NCBI GenBank assembly: GCA_932182025.1
Contig: CAKNXK010000010.1
Coordinates: forward strand, 62,001 to 126,000
From: an uncultured Candidatus Melainabacteria bacterium
GTDB taxonomy: Bacteria; Cyanobacteriota; Vampirovibrionia; Gastranaerophilales; Gastranaerophilaceae
Length of the DNA stretch: 64,000 nt
Reading direction: 5' to 3'
The notes beneath the pieces are model-generated. The model saw nothing but the letters and a program-made list of their open reading frames with translations. It had not been told where the DNA came from and made no database searches. Both the position numbers and the translations under genes were made by a program. Within the stretch, counting starts at the first letter, position 1. Each line of letters opens with the position of its first letter. Below, piece by piece: positions 23,929-32,183 of this stretch.

Positions 23929-24812
23929 ACAAAGATGAATTATTAAAACTATATGAATTAGACTTAGATGAACTAATAGCAAAAGTTGAAAAACTTCCAT
24001 TCAACCGTGAATTAGAAGTTTGTTCAATAATCAGTGCAAAAACAGGCAAATGCGGAGAAAACTGCAAGTACTGCTCACAAAGCATACATAACCACGCAGA
24101 AATCCATTGCCACCCGCTTCTTGAAGTAGAAGAAGTTAAAGAAAAAGCACTTCTAGCCAAAGCAAATGGCGCAACAAGATTTTGTATTGTAACATCAGGC
24201 AGAGGCGAAAGCGGCAAAGATTTTGAAAAGATTTTAGAAATGATTAAATCCGTTGCTTCAATCGAAGGTATTCATTGCTGTGCTTCACTTGGACTTTTAA
24301 CAGAAGAACAAATTAAACAAATCAAAGAAGCAGGAGTCGAAAGATTTAACCATAATATTAATACTTCTAAAAATTATCATGATAAAATCTGCACAACCCA
24401 TACCTTTGAAGACAGAATAAATACAGTAAAAATGATTACAAAAAATGGGATTGAAGCCTGTACAGGAGTAATTATCGGAATGGGTGAAACCCGTGAGGAC
24501 AGGGTTGATATGGCATTAGCACTTGCAGCGCTAAACCCCAAAACAGTTCCAATAAACGTACTCAACCCAGTTAAAGGCACTCCGTTAGAAAATTATGAGG
24601 ATAAAATAACAGAAGAAGAAGTCTTAAAAACAATCTGTATCTTTAGACTCGCGATGCCGGAAACAATTTTGCGCTACGCAGGCGGACGCAACACAAGGTT
24701 ATCGGAAAAATCACAAATATTGGGATTAAAAGCAGGTATTAACGGACTGCTTGCAGGTGATTATTTAACAACAAAAGGAAAAGCAATAGAAAAAGATGTT
24801 TTATTAAAATAA
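23925..24812 (+). CDS. bioB: Biotin synthase
   Basis: A 295-residue radical-SAM enzyme that inserts sulfur into dethiobiotin. The cluster motif is KCGENCKYCSQS; other family marks are RFCIVTSGRGESGKDFEKIL, HCCASLGLLTEEQIKQIKEA, FNHNINTSKNYH, CTGVIIGMGETREDR, INVLNPVKGTPLEN and ILRYAGGRN. It is slightly shorter than E. coli BioB (346) at both ends. It is translationally coupled to mnmA (ATGA overlap), so nadA, mnmA and bioB form one operon of iron-sulfur and sulfur-transfer enzymes. No other biotin genes are seen, so it may use imported dethiobiotin. It converges on ftsY with a 9-bp overlap. Confidence 0.92.
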   Translation: MNKDELLKLYELDLDELIAKVEKLPFNRELEVCSIISAKTGKCGENCKYCSQSIHNHAEIHCHPLLEVEEVKEKALLAKANGATRFCIVTSGRGESGKDFEKILEMIKSVASIEGIHCCASLGLLTEEQIKQIKEAGVERFNHNINTSKNYHDKICTTHTFEDRINTVKMITKNGIEACTGVIIGMGETREDRVDMALALAALNPKTVPINVLNPVKGTPLENYEDKITEEEVLKTICIFRLAMPETILRYAGGRNTRLSEKSQILGLKAGINGLLAGDYLTTKGKAIEKDVLLK

Positions 24813-25703
24813 AGCTTTTATAAACTCTTGTGAATTAAAAGGTTTTAAGTCTTCCATCTTTTCACCAACTCCAACAAGTTTAACAGGAAGGCTTAAATCT
24901 TTTGCAATAGCAAGCACAATTGCACCTTTAGCCGAACCGTCAAGTTTAGTCAAAGCTACTGCTGTAAGATTAACACATTCTTTAAAAACTTTAGCCTGCT
25001 GTAAACCGTTTTGACCTGTGTTTGCATCAATAACAAGCATACTTTCACGCAAGCTTTCAGGTGCATTTTTATCAATAACGGTTTTAATTTTAGAAAGTTC
25101 TTCCATTAAGTTAAATTTGTTTTGCAAACGTCCTGCTGTATCAACTAAAATAACATCATAGTTTTCGTTTTTAGCTTTTTGTATAGCTTCATAAACAACA
25201 GAAGCGGGATCTGCTTTATCACGTCTTACAATGTCAGCACCGGAGCGTTTTGACCAGATTTCAACCTGTTCCTCTGCTGCTGCACGGAAAGTATCACCTG
25301 CTGCAATTAAAACGCGCTTGCCCTGTTCTTTGAACATATAAGCCATTTTCCCGATAAGAGTGGTTTTTCCTGCGCCGTTTACCCCTGTGATGAAGTAAAT
25401 ATTGAGTTCACCATCTTTGAAATTCAACTCGCTTGAGCCTGCTTCATCGAGAGTTTTCAAAAATTCTTCTTCCAAAAACTTTTTAACCTCAGATGGTTTA
25501 ATTTTGGTTTGATTACGAAGCTTATCTGTTAATTCAGAAGCATAGTTCACTCCCAAATCAGCAGAAATAAGTACATCTTCCATATCATCAAGGACAAACT
25601 CACTAAACTCAGCTTCTTCTGAAACAGAGTCAACAACATTACCGACAAGCGCCTGCGCTGTCTTCGATACTGTTGTTTTGAGTTTGTCAAAAAGATTAAA
25701 CAT
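24804..25703 (-). CDS. ftsY: Signal recognition particle receptor FtsY
   Basis: A 299-residue SRP GTPase consisting of the NG domain only, without the long acidic A domain of E. coli. Visible are the P-loop VNGAGKTTLIGKMAYMFKEQ, GDTFRAAAEEQVEIW, the G3 motif ILVDTAGRLQNKFNL, TKLDGSAKGAIVLA and the closing VGEKMEDLKPFNSQEFIKAL. It docks ribosome-nascent-chain-SRP complexes at the membrane. It lies two bases after nusB and is probably translated from the same mRNA. Confidence 0.95.
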   Translation of the reverse strand: MFNLFDKLKTTVSKTAQALVGNVVDSVSEEAEFSEFVLDDMEDVLISADLGVNYASELTDKLRNQTKIKPSEVKKFLEEEFLKTLDEAGSSELNFKDGELNIYFITGVNGAGKTTLIGKMAYMFKEQGKRVLIAAGDTFRAAAEEQVEIWSKRSGADIVRRDKADPASVVYEAIQKAKNENYDVILVDTAGRLQNKFNLMEELSKIKTVIDKNAPESLRESMLVIDANTGQNGLQQAKVFKECVNLTAVALTKLDGSAKGAIVLAIAKDLSLPVKLVGVGEKMEDLKPFNSQEFIKALF

Positions 25704-25705
25704 TC

Positions 25706-26365
25706 TTACTTAAGTCCGTTTTCTACAATAACTTTTGCTAAAATACCATTAACAAATGATGAAGAATCTTCTGTTGAGTATTTTTTAGCAAGCTCTACAG
25801 CTTCATCACAAACTACTTTTAACGGAGTACCTTTTATATAAAGAAGCTCTGTAATTGCAATTCTTAAGATATCTTTATCCATTTTAACAAGTCTTGAAAT
25901 ATCCCAGCCGTTAGCATATTTTTGGATTTCAGCATCAACTGTTTTGTGATTAAGTTTGAACTGTTCTGCGATTTCAATCGTGTAATTTCTAACTTCAGAT
26001 TGGTTTTCCAATGTTGTAAATTCAGCAATTTCCAATGCTAAAATTGCTTTTTCAGCAACATCAAGCATGGTATCAACTTTTGTCTGCATCTCATCTGTCA
26101 TAGGGATTTGAACAGGTTTGTTCTTAGCTCCTAAAGGACGAGAAAGATTGCTTTCGTGTTCAGCTTCATAATCATCTAACATTGCTTTTATATCGATTAA
26201 AGAACCAACTGTAAGTTTAAGTTCTTCTGAAGCTGAGTTAGAAAGAATTCTAACTGATTTAAGCATAATATTTTCAAAATCATTACGTGAGTAATGTGTT
26301 ATTTCTTTTTCAAACTGAGAAAATAGTATAAGTGCTAATTCTCTTGAAGCGCGTCTTGCTTGCAT
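25706..26365 (-). CDS. nusB: Transcription antitermination factor NusB, extended form
   Basis: A 219-residue NusB, against about 140 in E. coli. The N-terminus (ARRASRELALILFSQFEKEI) and the C-terminal helices (YANGWDISRLVKMDKDILRI, AITELLYIKGTPLKVVCDEA, VELAKKYSTEDSSSFVNGIL) are typical. The extra length is an insert of about 70 residues after the first helices, containing a polar segment SNLSRPLGAKNKPVQIPMTD. NusB with NusE binds boxA in rRNA leaders. The gene is first in the nusB-ftsY pair. Confidence 0.9.
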   Translation of the reverse strand: MQARRASRELALILFSQFEKEITHYSRNDFENIMLKSVRILSNSASEELKLTVGSLIDIKAMLDDYEAEHESNLSRPLGAKNKPVQIPMTDEMQTKVDTMLDVAEKAILALEIAEFTTLENQSEVRNYTIEIAEQFKLNHKTVDAEIQKYANGWDISRLVKMDKDILRIAITELLYIKGTPLKVVCDEAVELAKKYSTEDSSSFVNGILAKVIVENGLK

Positions 26366-26466
26366 GGGTTTTCTCCTGTATTTTAAATTTAAAATTAATC
26401 TATATTAACCACTTAATCATATCACAAAAAATATGGTATAATTAAAAAAGTTTTAGGAGATAAATT

Positions 26467-27648
26467 ATGAAAAAAAGAGCGGTAATTATCGTAATTGACT
26501 CAATGGGAATTGGCGCAATGCCTGATTGTAAAGAGTTCGGCGATACAGAACAATGTAATACATTAAGAAATGTTTGTGCTTTTAATAACGGACTTGATGT
26601 TCCTGTTTTAGAGGCTTTAGGACTTGGAAATATTCAGACTTTTGAAGGGATTGAAAAAACATCCACTCCAATAGGACAATATGGAACACTTCAGGAAAAA
26701 TCCAAAGGCAAAGATACAACAACAGGTCATTGGGAAATAGCAGGACTTGTTAGCGAAAAACCTTTTGCGACCTTTCCAAACGGATTCCCAAAAGAATTGG
26801 TTGACAAATTTATTGCAGAAACAAATTGCAGCGGAATTTTAGCAAACATTCCTGCCAGCGGTACTGCAATTATTGAACAATTGAATGATGAACATCATGC
26901 TACAAAATATCCGATTGTTTACACATCAGCCGACAGCGTGTTCCAAATAGCTGTTGATACTGACTTAATCCCGCTTGAAACACTTTATGATTGGTGTGAA
27001 ACCGCGCGTCGAATTCTTGATGAGGATAATTATAATACAGCACGTGTTATTGCTCGTCCTTACAAAGTTATTGACGGCAAACCAACCAGAATTTCTAAAG
27101 ACAGACGCGACTATTCAATGGTACCGCCAAAAGAAACAACTTTAGACAGAGCAAAAGCTAAAGGAATGAAGGTTATTGGTATTGGAAAAATTGAAGATAT
27201 TTTCTCTAAAAAAGGTATCACGCACGCAATCCACACAGGCTCAAACAAAGAAGGTTTGGAACTAACAATTAAAGCCTTAAAAGATGAACTTCCTCTTACT
27301 GAAATGAAATACAACGAGGTAAATATTACCAACGAAGATAGAGAAATAATTTTTACAAACCTTGTTGATACAGATATGCTTTTTGGTCACAGAAATAATG
27401 CAGAAGGTTATGGCAAAGCAATAGAAGAAATCGACGATTATTTAGAAGAAATTTTGCCGTTGATTAATGAAAATGATTTATTAATAATCACCGCCGACCA
27501 CGGCTGCGACCCGACAGTTGAGGGAACAGACCACACAAGAGAATATGTACCTGTTTTGTATTATTCAAAAGGCATTGAACCAAAAGATTTAGGTTTGACT
27601 CTTGGATTTGATTCAATTGCAGAACGAATAGAAAATTGGATATTTTAA
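26467..27648 (+). CDS. deoB: Phosphopentomutase
   Basis: A 393-residue alkaline-phosphatase-superfamily enzyme that interconverts ribose (or deoxyribose) 1-phosphate and 5-phosphate, feeding nucleosides into the pentose phosphate route. Visible are the N-terminal metal/phosphorylation motif (VIIVIDSMGIGAMPD), SKGKDTTTGHWEIAGL, with the phosphorylated Thr, and the C-terminal metal ligands ITADHGCDPTVEGTDHTREY. A TATAAT box at 26437-26442 and a TTAGGAGATAA ribosome site precede the ATG. It is monocistronic, divergent from nusB. Confidence 0.95.
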   Translation: MKKRAVIIVIDSMGIGAMPDCKEFGDTEQCNTLRNVCAFNNGLDVPVLEALGLGNIQTFEGIEKTSTPIGQYGTLQEKSKGKDTTTGHWEIAGLVSEKPFATFPNGFPKELVDKFIAETNCSGILANIPASGTAIIEQLNDEHHATKYPIVYTSADSVFQIAVDTDLIPLETLYDWCETARRILDEDNYNTARVIARPYKVIDGKPTRISKDRRDYSMVPPKETTLDRAKAKGMKVIGIGKIEDIFSKKGITHAIHTGSNKEGLELTIKALKDELPLTEMKYNEVNITNEDREIIFTNLVDTDMLFGHRNNAEGYGKAIEEIDDYLEEILPLINENDLLIITADHGCDPTVEGTDHTREYVPVLYYSKGIEPKDLGLTLGFDSIAERIENWIF

Positions 27649-27675
27649 TTTTTAATATTTAGTTGTATAATAATT

Positions 27676-27767
27676 TCTACCGGCGCGAATCCGCTGGGAA
27701 CAGAAACAGCAGAGGCTGACCTGTAGTTATTAAGTAGTTTTGGAACGCAGACCCATGTCAGCCGACC
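27676..27767 (+). ncRNA. Structured leader upstream of ferredoxin, possible cobalamin-like riboswitch
   Basis: The 140-bp leader is rich in complementary segments: CGG/CCG (27681-27683, 27691-27693), GCTG/CAGC (27693-27696, 27707-27710), and a perfect 7-bp stem GGCTGAC/GTCAGCC (27714-27720, 27757-27763) around a 36-base loop. Part of it, CCGGCGCGAATCCG, resembles the GGUGnnAAUCC core of cobalamin riboswitches, and GTCAGCCGACC near the 3' end partly matches the B12 box. Other core elements are not convincing, and the assignment is tentative. The ferredoxin ribosome site follows 14 bases later. Confidence 0.4.
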
Positions 27768-27792
27768 AAATATATAAAAAAGGAGAATAATA

Positions 27793-27969
27793 ATGAACGT
27801 AAAAGTTAATGATTCATGTATCGGATGCGGCGCTTGCGAATCAATTTGCGATGCTGTATTTGTTGTTGAAGATAGAGCATGCGTTAAAGAAGACGCAGTT
27901 TCAGGAAACGAAGATTGCGTTAAAGAAGCAGCTGATGCTTGCCCTGTTAGCGCAATTGAAGTTGAATAA
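27793..27969 (+). CDS. Small [4Fe-4S] ferredoxin
   Basis: A 58-residue ferredoxin. The cluster motif CxxCxxC is in DSCIGCGACESIC (Cys9, 12, 15), with the distant fourth ligand in DACPVSAIEVE (Cys50), the pattern of single-cluster clostridial or Desulfovibrio ferredoxins. Three further Cys (19, 30, 42) are present; a second cluster is not clearly supported. It would carry low-potential electrons for fermentation, hydrogenase or the neighbouring nitroreductase. AAAAGGAGAATAAT precedes the ATG. It is monocistronic, between a structured leader and a strong terminator. Confidence 0.92.
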   Translation: MNVKVNDSCIGCGACESICDAVFVVEDRACVKEDAVSGNEDCVKEAADACPVSAIEVE

Positions 27970-27981
27970 TAATTAAATAAA

Positions 27982-28018
27982 AAATACACCCTGCTTTATA
28001 AGCAGGGTGTATTTTTTT
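27982..28018 (+). terminator. Rho-independent terminator after ferredoxin
   Basis: AAATACACCCTGCTT pairs with AAGCAGGGTGTATTT over 15 bp around a TAT loop, followed by more T. It begins 12 bases after the ferredoxin stop codon. Confidence 0.92.
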
Positions 28019-28030
28019 AAAGGAATTAAG

Positions 28031-28405
28031 ATGAACAAACAATCATTATTAGTAATTATAATCGCTGGTATATTAGCTTTAACAGGTGCTTTTATTATCT
28101 TTAATATAACCCGTGAACCGAAAGTTATTGAACCTGTTAAAGAGGTAAAAGAAATAATTATTCCAACTCCAGAACCTGAACCTGTTAAGGTCGAAGAAAC
28201 TAAACAGGAAATAAAACAGGTCTCATATAAAAAGCCTGCTCCACCAAAACCTGCAGTCACAGAACTTCCTGTAATCAAACCTATTGTAGTTAAGGAAGCT
28301 GAACAGCCTGTTCATGAAGAAGTTGTTCAGGAAGAAGACTCAAAAGATGTTGTAATTACCAGAGAATATAAAATCCAAACTCCGGCAAGATATACATTTA
28401 AATAA
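28031..28405 (+). CDS. Hypothetical single-span membrane protein with Pro/Glu/Lys-rich tail
   Basis: I do not recognise this 124-residue protein. I chose the ATG at 28031, eight codons inside the open frame, because AAAGGAATTAAG precedes it and the earlier start lies in the ferredoxin terminator. One membrane helix at 5-27 (LLVIIIAGILALTGAFIIF) is followed by a periplasmic-type tail rich in Pro, Glu, Val and Lys (PTPEPEPVKVEE, KKPAPPKPA). This layout resembles the N-terminal anchor and spacer of TonB-like proteins, but the TonB-C domain is missing. The stop is directly adjacent to the convergent nitroreductase stop. Confidence 0.65.
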   Translation: MNKQSLLVIIIAGILALTGAFIIFNITREPKVIEPVKEVKEIIIPTPEPEPVKVEETKQEIKQVSYKKPAPPKPAVTELPVIKPIVVKEAEQPVHEEVVQEEDSKDVVITREYKIQTPARYTFK

Positions 28406-29290
28406 TTATCCTCTGATAAAATTCAGCAAAATTCTTCTTGCTTTTTTAGTCCAACTCATTTTTCCAACCTGAATTTCTTTAATCTCTGTAACAGGAAAAC
28501 TTTCCGGCTGAGTTGTTCTATGATATTTGACTGACGGATAACCTAATAACATTACATAAACCGGCTTGTATTCATCAGGAATTTGAACCATTTCTGAAAG
28601 TCTCGGCAGAAGTTTAAAGCATGCCTGCGCGAAACCGCACCAACATGTCCCAAGCCCAAGACTATGTGCATATAATTCTATATAAGATAACGCAATAATC
28701 GGATCAACATTAGCACAAGGAGCATGAATATGTGAAGACACTACCACCATGTGAGGTGCATTTCTAAAAATTACATCTTCACCATCTTCAAAAGCAGTTT
28801 TGTATTTTGAAAACTTGCTCGCTAATTTGGGCATAAAAGAACTATTTAAGATTCTCAATAATTTCATTCTGACATAGGATCTTATAGAATCCATAGCAGA
28901 GCGTGTTTCAACAAATGAAAAATGCAAACTGTTTACATTACACCCTGTCGGGATATAAGGAAGCATTTCTTTTAATTTTTCAAACACATCAGAAGAAATT
29001 TCTTCTGTCTTATATTGTCTTATGCTTCTCCTTGTCTGGATTAAACCTAAAACCTCATCTGCTTTTGGCAAAGTCGGATTCAAAGAGTTTTCAGGATTCT
29101 TTTCATTAATAGAGATTGCTCCAACAGGACAAACCGCCATGCAATGAGTACATCCGATACAACGTTCTTCCCCGCCGCTCGTCGCTTGAGGAAACAAATC
29201 AGCTCCCGCTTCAATTGAATAAGCTATACAGTCTTTAATACAAGCGCCGCATCTGATGCATTTTTCTTTATTAATTTCGATTTTTGTCAT
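28406..29290 (-). CDS. Ferredoxin-nitroreductase fusion protein
   Basis: A 294-residue protein. Residues 1-65 hold two [4Fe-4S] motifs (CIRCGACIKDC and CIGCTHCMAVCP). Residues 80-275 are an FMN-dependent nitroreductase domain: VLGLIQTRRSIRQYKTEEIS, MLPYIPTGCNVNSLHFSFVE, APHMVVVSSH, ELYAHSLGLGTCWCGFAQAC and VMLLGYPSVKYHRTTQPES. Such fusions in anaerobes pass electrons from ferredoxin to flavin, reducing nitro compounds or quinones; the true substrate is unknown. AAGGGGATATATC precedes the start. It may use the ferredoxin encoded at 27793. Confidence 0.9.
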   Translation of the reverse strand: MTKIEINKEKCIRCGACIKDCIAYSIEAGADLFPQATSGGEERCIGCTHCMAVCPVGAISINEKNPENSLNPTLPKADEVLGLIQTRRSIRQYKTEEISSDVFEKLKEMLPYIPTGCNVNSLHFSFVETRSAMDSIRSYVRMKLLRILNSSFMPKLASKFSKYKTAFEDGEDVIFRNAPHMVVVSSHIHAPCANVDPIIALSYIELYAHSLGLGTCWCGFAQACFKLLPRLSEMVQIPDEYKPVYVMLLGYPSVKYHRTTQPESFPVTEIKEIQVGKMSWTKKARRILLNFIRG

Positions 29291-29312
29291 GATATATCCC
29301 CTTTTTTTAGGA

Positions 29313-29341
29313 TTGATTATTATCTGAATAAAGAGTTTAAT
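29313..29341 (+). promoter_or_regulatory. Promoter for a leaderless message (metal permease)
   Basis: TTGATT (29313-29318) and TTTAAT (29336-29341) are 17 bp apart. The -10 box ends six bases before the ATG at 29348, and there is no Shine-Dalgarno. Confidence 0.6.
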
Positions 29342-29347
29342 AAATAT

Positions 29348-30295
29348 ATGTTAATCGAAGTTTTTGAAAAAATAAATAGACTCAATGAATTTATATTTGC
29401 CCCACTGGATAATTTTATTGAGCAATTACCATTAGCAGAGTGGGCTGGCGAAGCAATTATAGACAGTTTCCACATGCTTCCTTTTTTATTTGTGGTTTTT
29501 GTATTAATTGAAATTATAGAATTTTATTTTTCCGACAAAATTGATAACTGGGTTAAAAACGCCAAGAAGAGCAGCGTTGCCGTTGGAGCACTGACTTCAA
29601 TATTACCACAATGCGGTTTTTCAGTAATTGCAAGCAGCTTATATACAAGGAAATTACTGACTCGCGGGTGTTTAATTGCGGTTTATTTGGGAACTTCGGA
29701 TGAAAGCATTCCAATCCTTCTTGCTTATCCTGAAAAAGCACATTTAATTATTCCAATTGTTGGAATAAAGTTATTTGTAGCTATTTTAGCAGGCTATTTT
29801 ATCGATTTTGCTGGGGTAGGGGTAAATGAGGAAGAAGAGGAAGAAAAGCCTGAAGAAGAGGAAGAAGAAATCCACGAAGAAGGCTGCTGTAACCACGACC
29901 CTGAAACAGCAAACAAACGTGAGTTGTTTTTGCATCCTATAATGCATACAATAAATATTTTCGCATTTATTCTTGCAATAACTCTTGTCTTGAATTTTGC
30001 GTTGGAAAATGTTTCTCTCAGCTCATGGATTCATACTTCACACAAATATATGCAGTGTGTAATTGCAGCAATTATAGGCTTAATCCCAAATTGCGCAGTC
30101 TCAATAGCCATAACAATGATGTTAATTAAAGGCTCAATAACTTTCAGCGCAGCAATTAGCGGATTATTATCAAATGCCGGTTTAGGTTTACTTGTTCTTT
30201 TAAGACACAATGACATAAAAGATACAATAAAAATTATTTTCACATTGTTGTTTATAAGTATTTTAGTAGGTTTTTCAATCCAATTTTTAATTTAA
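29348..30295 (+). CDS. Putative heavy-metal/arsenic exporter, 10TM ArsP_2-like permease
   Basis: A 315-residue polytopic membrane protein with about eight to ten helices. It resembles the putative 10TM heavy-metal exporter family (Pfam ArsP_2). Paired motifs occur in each half: VAVGALTSILPQCGFSVIAS with RGCLIAVYLGTSDESIPILL, and AAIIGLIPNCAVSIAITMML with GSITFSAAISGLLSNAGLGL. The cytoplasmic loop between halves (about 160-185) is extremely acidic and ends in HEEGCCNHDPE, which could bind a metal. The substrate is unknown. The mRNA should be leaderless. Confidence 0.7.
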   Translation: MLIEVFEKINRLNEFIFAPLDNFIEQLPLAEWAGEAIIDSFHMLPFLFVVFVLIEIIEFYFSDKIDNWVKNAKKSSVAVGALTSILPQCGFSVIASSLYTRKLLTRGCLIAVYLGTSDESIPILLAYPEKAHLIIPIVGIKLFVAILAGYFIDFAGVGVNEEEEEEKPEEEEEEIHEEGCCNHDPETANKRELFLHPIMHTINIFAFILAITLVLNFALENVSLSSWIHTSHKYMQCVIAAIIGLIPNCAVSIAITMMLIKGSITFSAAISGLLSNAGLGLLVLLRHNDIKDTIKIIFTLLFISILVGFSIQFLI

Positions 30296-30304
30296 AATTC
30301 CCTA

Positions 30305-30332
30305 TTGCATTAATTTAAAAAATATGTATAAT
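30305..30332 (+). promoter_or_regulatory. Sigma70-type promoter for the small gene at 30362
   Basis: TTGCAT (30305-30310) and TATAAT (30327-30332) are 16 bp apart. The expected start near 30339 gives a leader of about 23 bases that contains AAAAAGGAGTGTG. Confidence 0.75.
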
Positions 30333-30361
30333 AGAGAAACGGGAAAAAGGAGTGTGATTTA

Positions 30362-30529
30362 ATGGATTGCATGACAATTTCAACTTTCAGAAGCCTTGAA
30401 AGACAAGCCATTCAACAGCGCAACTACGAAGTATTTGCACAAAAAAACGTACAACCAACAGAAACAGTGAAAGAAGAGAAGCTGCCTGTTTCAACCCAAA
30501 ATACGGAGGGGTTAAATTATTATGCTTAA
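30362..30529 (+). CDS. Small conserved-looking protein, 55 aa
   Basis: A 55-residue protein supported by its own promoter and a strong ribosome site (AAAAAGGAG) before the ATG. It begins MDCMTISTFRSLERQAIQQR and ends in a polar tail. It is soluble and charged, with no recognised motif. An ATG four codons in is a possible alternative start. It converges on uvrC with only four bases between stop codons, so it may affect uvrC mRNA through overlapping 3' ends. Function unknown. Confidence 0.65.
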   Translation: MDCMTISTFRSLERQAIQQRNYEVFAQKNVQPTETVKEEKLPVSTQNTEGLNYYA

Positions 30530-30533
30530 ATTT

Positions 30534-32183
30534 TTATATTTTATTTTTGAGATTTTTACTTCTCAAATCCCTGTGAAATGTTATTGCGAAGCGGTGAGCT
30601 TCGTCCCTGATTCTTTGGATTAAATAAAGAGCATTTGACTCACGAGGCAGAAGAATAGATTCAGATTGGTGCGGAAGAAAAACTTCTTCTTCACGTTTTG
30701 CTAATGATACAAAATCAATCCCGCTGACTCCAAATTCTTCAACAATTTGCATAACACTTGATAACTGACCTTTCCCGCCATCAATAATAATAAGGTCAGG
30801 CTTTTCCCATTTTGGCTCCCCAAGACGGGCTAGACGTCGGGAAAGAACTTCTTTCATTGATAAAAAATCATCCGGCTTACCTTCTGTTGTACGGATTTTA
30901 AACTTTCTATATGCAGTTTTCTTAGGCAGTCCGTTCTGGAAAACAACCATTGATGCAACCGTATTTGTACCTTGAATATGCGAAATATCATAACACTCAA
31001 TTCGATTAGGAAAATTAGTTAAATGCAGTTTTTCAGCTAAATATGAACCAACTTCATTAAAATCATCACGAATTTGTGCCATTTTTTTGAGCTTGGCGTT
31101 TTCTAAAAGATTACCTGCGTTTTTAAGCGCCAAATCATACAGTTCTTTATATTTACCTCTTCCAAAACTGATATTAATCTTTTTGCCTGATAAAACTTTT
31201 AACCAGTCTTGATAAAGTTCTTTATTCTCAAGCTGTTCAAGAATAATTCTATCAGGAAATTCCAGTTTCAAACCTGTATAGTAATCTCTAAAGAATGTTT
31301 CGAAATACTCGTTTTTATCAATATTATCAACAAAATATGTAAAATCTTTTTTATCTATTAAACGACCTTCGCGAATCATCATTATTACAATCGCAAGAAT
31401 ACCATCCTCATAAAGAACAGCAATAATATCTTCATTGAGTTTTGTATTTTCATAAACAACTTTTTGGCGTTCAAGTGTTTTTTGCAAATCAAGAAAACTG
31501 TCGCGCATTTTTGCAGCTTTTTCAAACTGCTCTTCTTCGGCATATTTTTGCATTTGAGCCTGAATTTGTTTAAGCAGTTCTGTTTGTTTCCCGCTCAAAA
31601 ATAATTCAACCTGATGAATAAGTTTTTGATACTCTTCCGGTGTAACTTTGCCCTGACATGGCGCCATACATTTGCCAATATGATAATAAAGACAAGGGCG
31701 GTTAGAGAATTTAGGTGTTTTGCACTGTTTAAGCGGAAATAATTTTTTTAAAAAATCAAGAGTTGCATACATTGCACCGACATCCGTATAAGGGCCGTAA
31801 AATCTGCCTTTATCAGGATTAAGATTTTTTTTGCGCACAATTTGAATACGCGGAAAATCTTCATCTGTTATCAAGAAATACGGATATTTTTTATCATCTT
31901 TGAGTAAAATATTATAGCGCGGTTTGTGTTTCTTGATTAAATGAGACTCCAAAATCAAAGCTTCAACTTCGGAGTCTGTAATAATATATTCAAGTTTCTC
32001 GATTTGAGAAACCAAAACTGTTGTTTTTACGCTGTCGTGCTGTTTATGAAAATAGCTGTAAACTCTGCGTTTCAGATTCTTAGCTTTTCCAACATAGATA
32101 ATCTCACCCTCGGCGTTGTAATACAAATAACATCCGGGCTGTTCAGGAACAAGTTTAATTGTTTCGCGTAAAATATCATTCAT
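30534..32183 (-). CDS. uvrC: UvrABC nuclease subunit UvrC, lacking the C-terminal HhH domain
   Basis: A 549-residue UvrC. The GIY-YIG domain is at the N-terminus (QPGCYLYYNAEGEIIYVGKA, KRRVYSYFHKQHDSVKTTVL), followed by a Cys pair region (LKQCKTPKFSNRPCLYYHIG), a UVR motif (EEEQFEKAAKMRDSFLDLQK) and the RNase H-like endonuclease core (IECYDISHIQGTNTVASMVV, LIIIDGGKGQLSSV, RDEAHRFAITFHR). It ends right after this, at RSKNLKNKI; the (HhH)2 DNA-binding domain of E. coli UvrC (610 residues) is absent. The ATG overlaps the uvrA stop by one base (TGATG). Confidence 0.93.
   Translation of the reverse strand: MNDILRETIKLVPEQPGCYLYYNAEGEIIYVGKAKNLKRRVYSYFHKQHDSVKTTVLVSQIEKLEYIITDSEVEALILESHLIKKHKPRYNILLKDDKKYPYFLITDEDFPRIQIVRKKNLNPDKGRFYGPYTDVGAMYATLDFLKKLFPLKQCKTPKFSNRPCLYYHIGKCMAPCQGKVTPEEYQKLIHQVELFLSGKQTELLKQIQAQMQKYAEEEQFEKAAKMRDSFLDLQKTLERQKVVYENTKLNEDIIAVLYEDGILAIVIMMIREGRLIDKKDFTYFVDNIDKNEYFETFFRDYYTGLKLEFPDRIILEQLENKELYQDWLKVLSGKKINISFGRGKYKELYDLALKNAGNLLENAKLKKMAQIRDDFNEVGSYLAEKLHLTNFPNRIECYDISHIQGTNTVASMVVFQNGLPKKTAYRKFKIRTTEGKPDDFLSMKEVLSRRLARLGEPKWEKPDLIIIDGGKGQLSSVMQIVEEFGVSGIDFVSLAKREEEVFLPHQSESILLPRESNALYLIQRIRDEAHRFAITFHRDLRSKNLKNKI

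Noticed and set aside
27645..27989. Minus-strand frame across the ferredoxin gene and leader
   Set aside because: It is a shadow of the ferredoxin and runs through a strong terminator and structured leader; composition is not protein-like.
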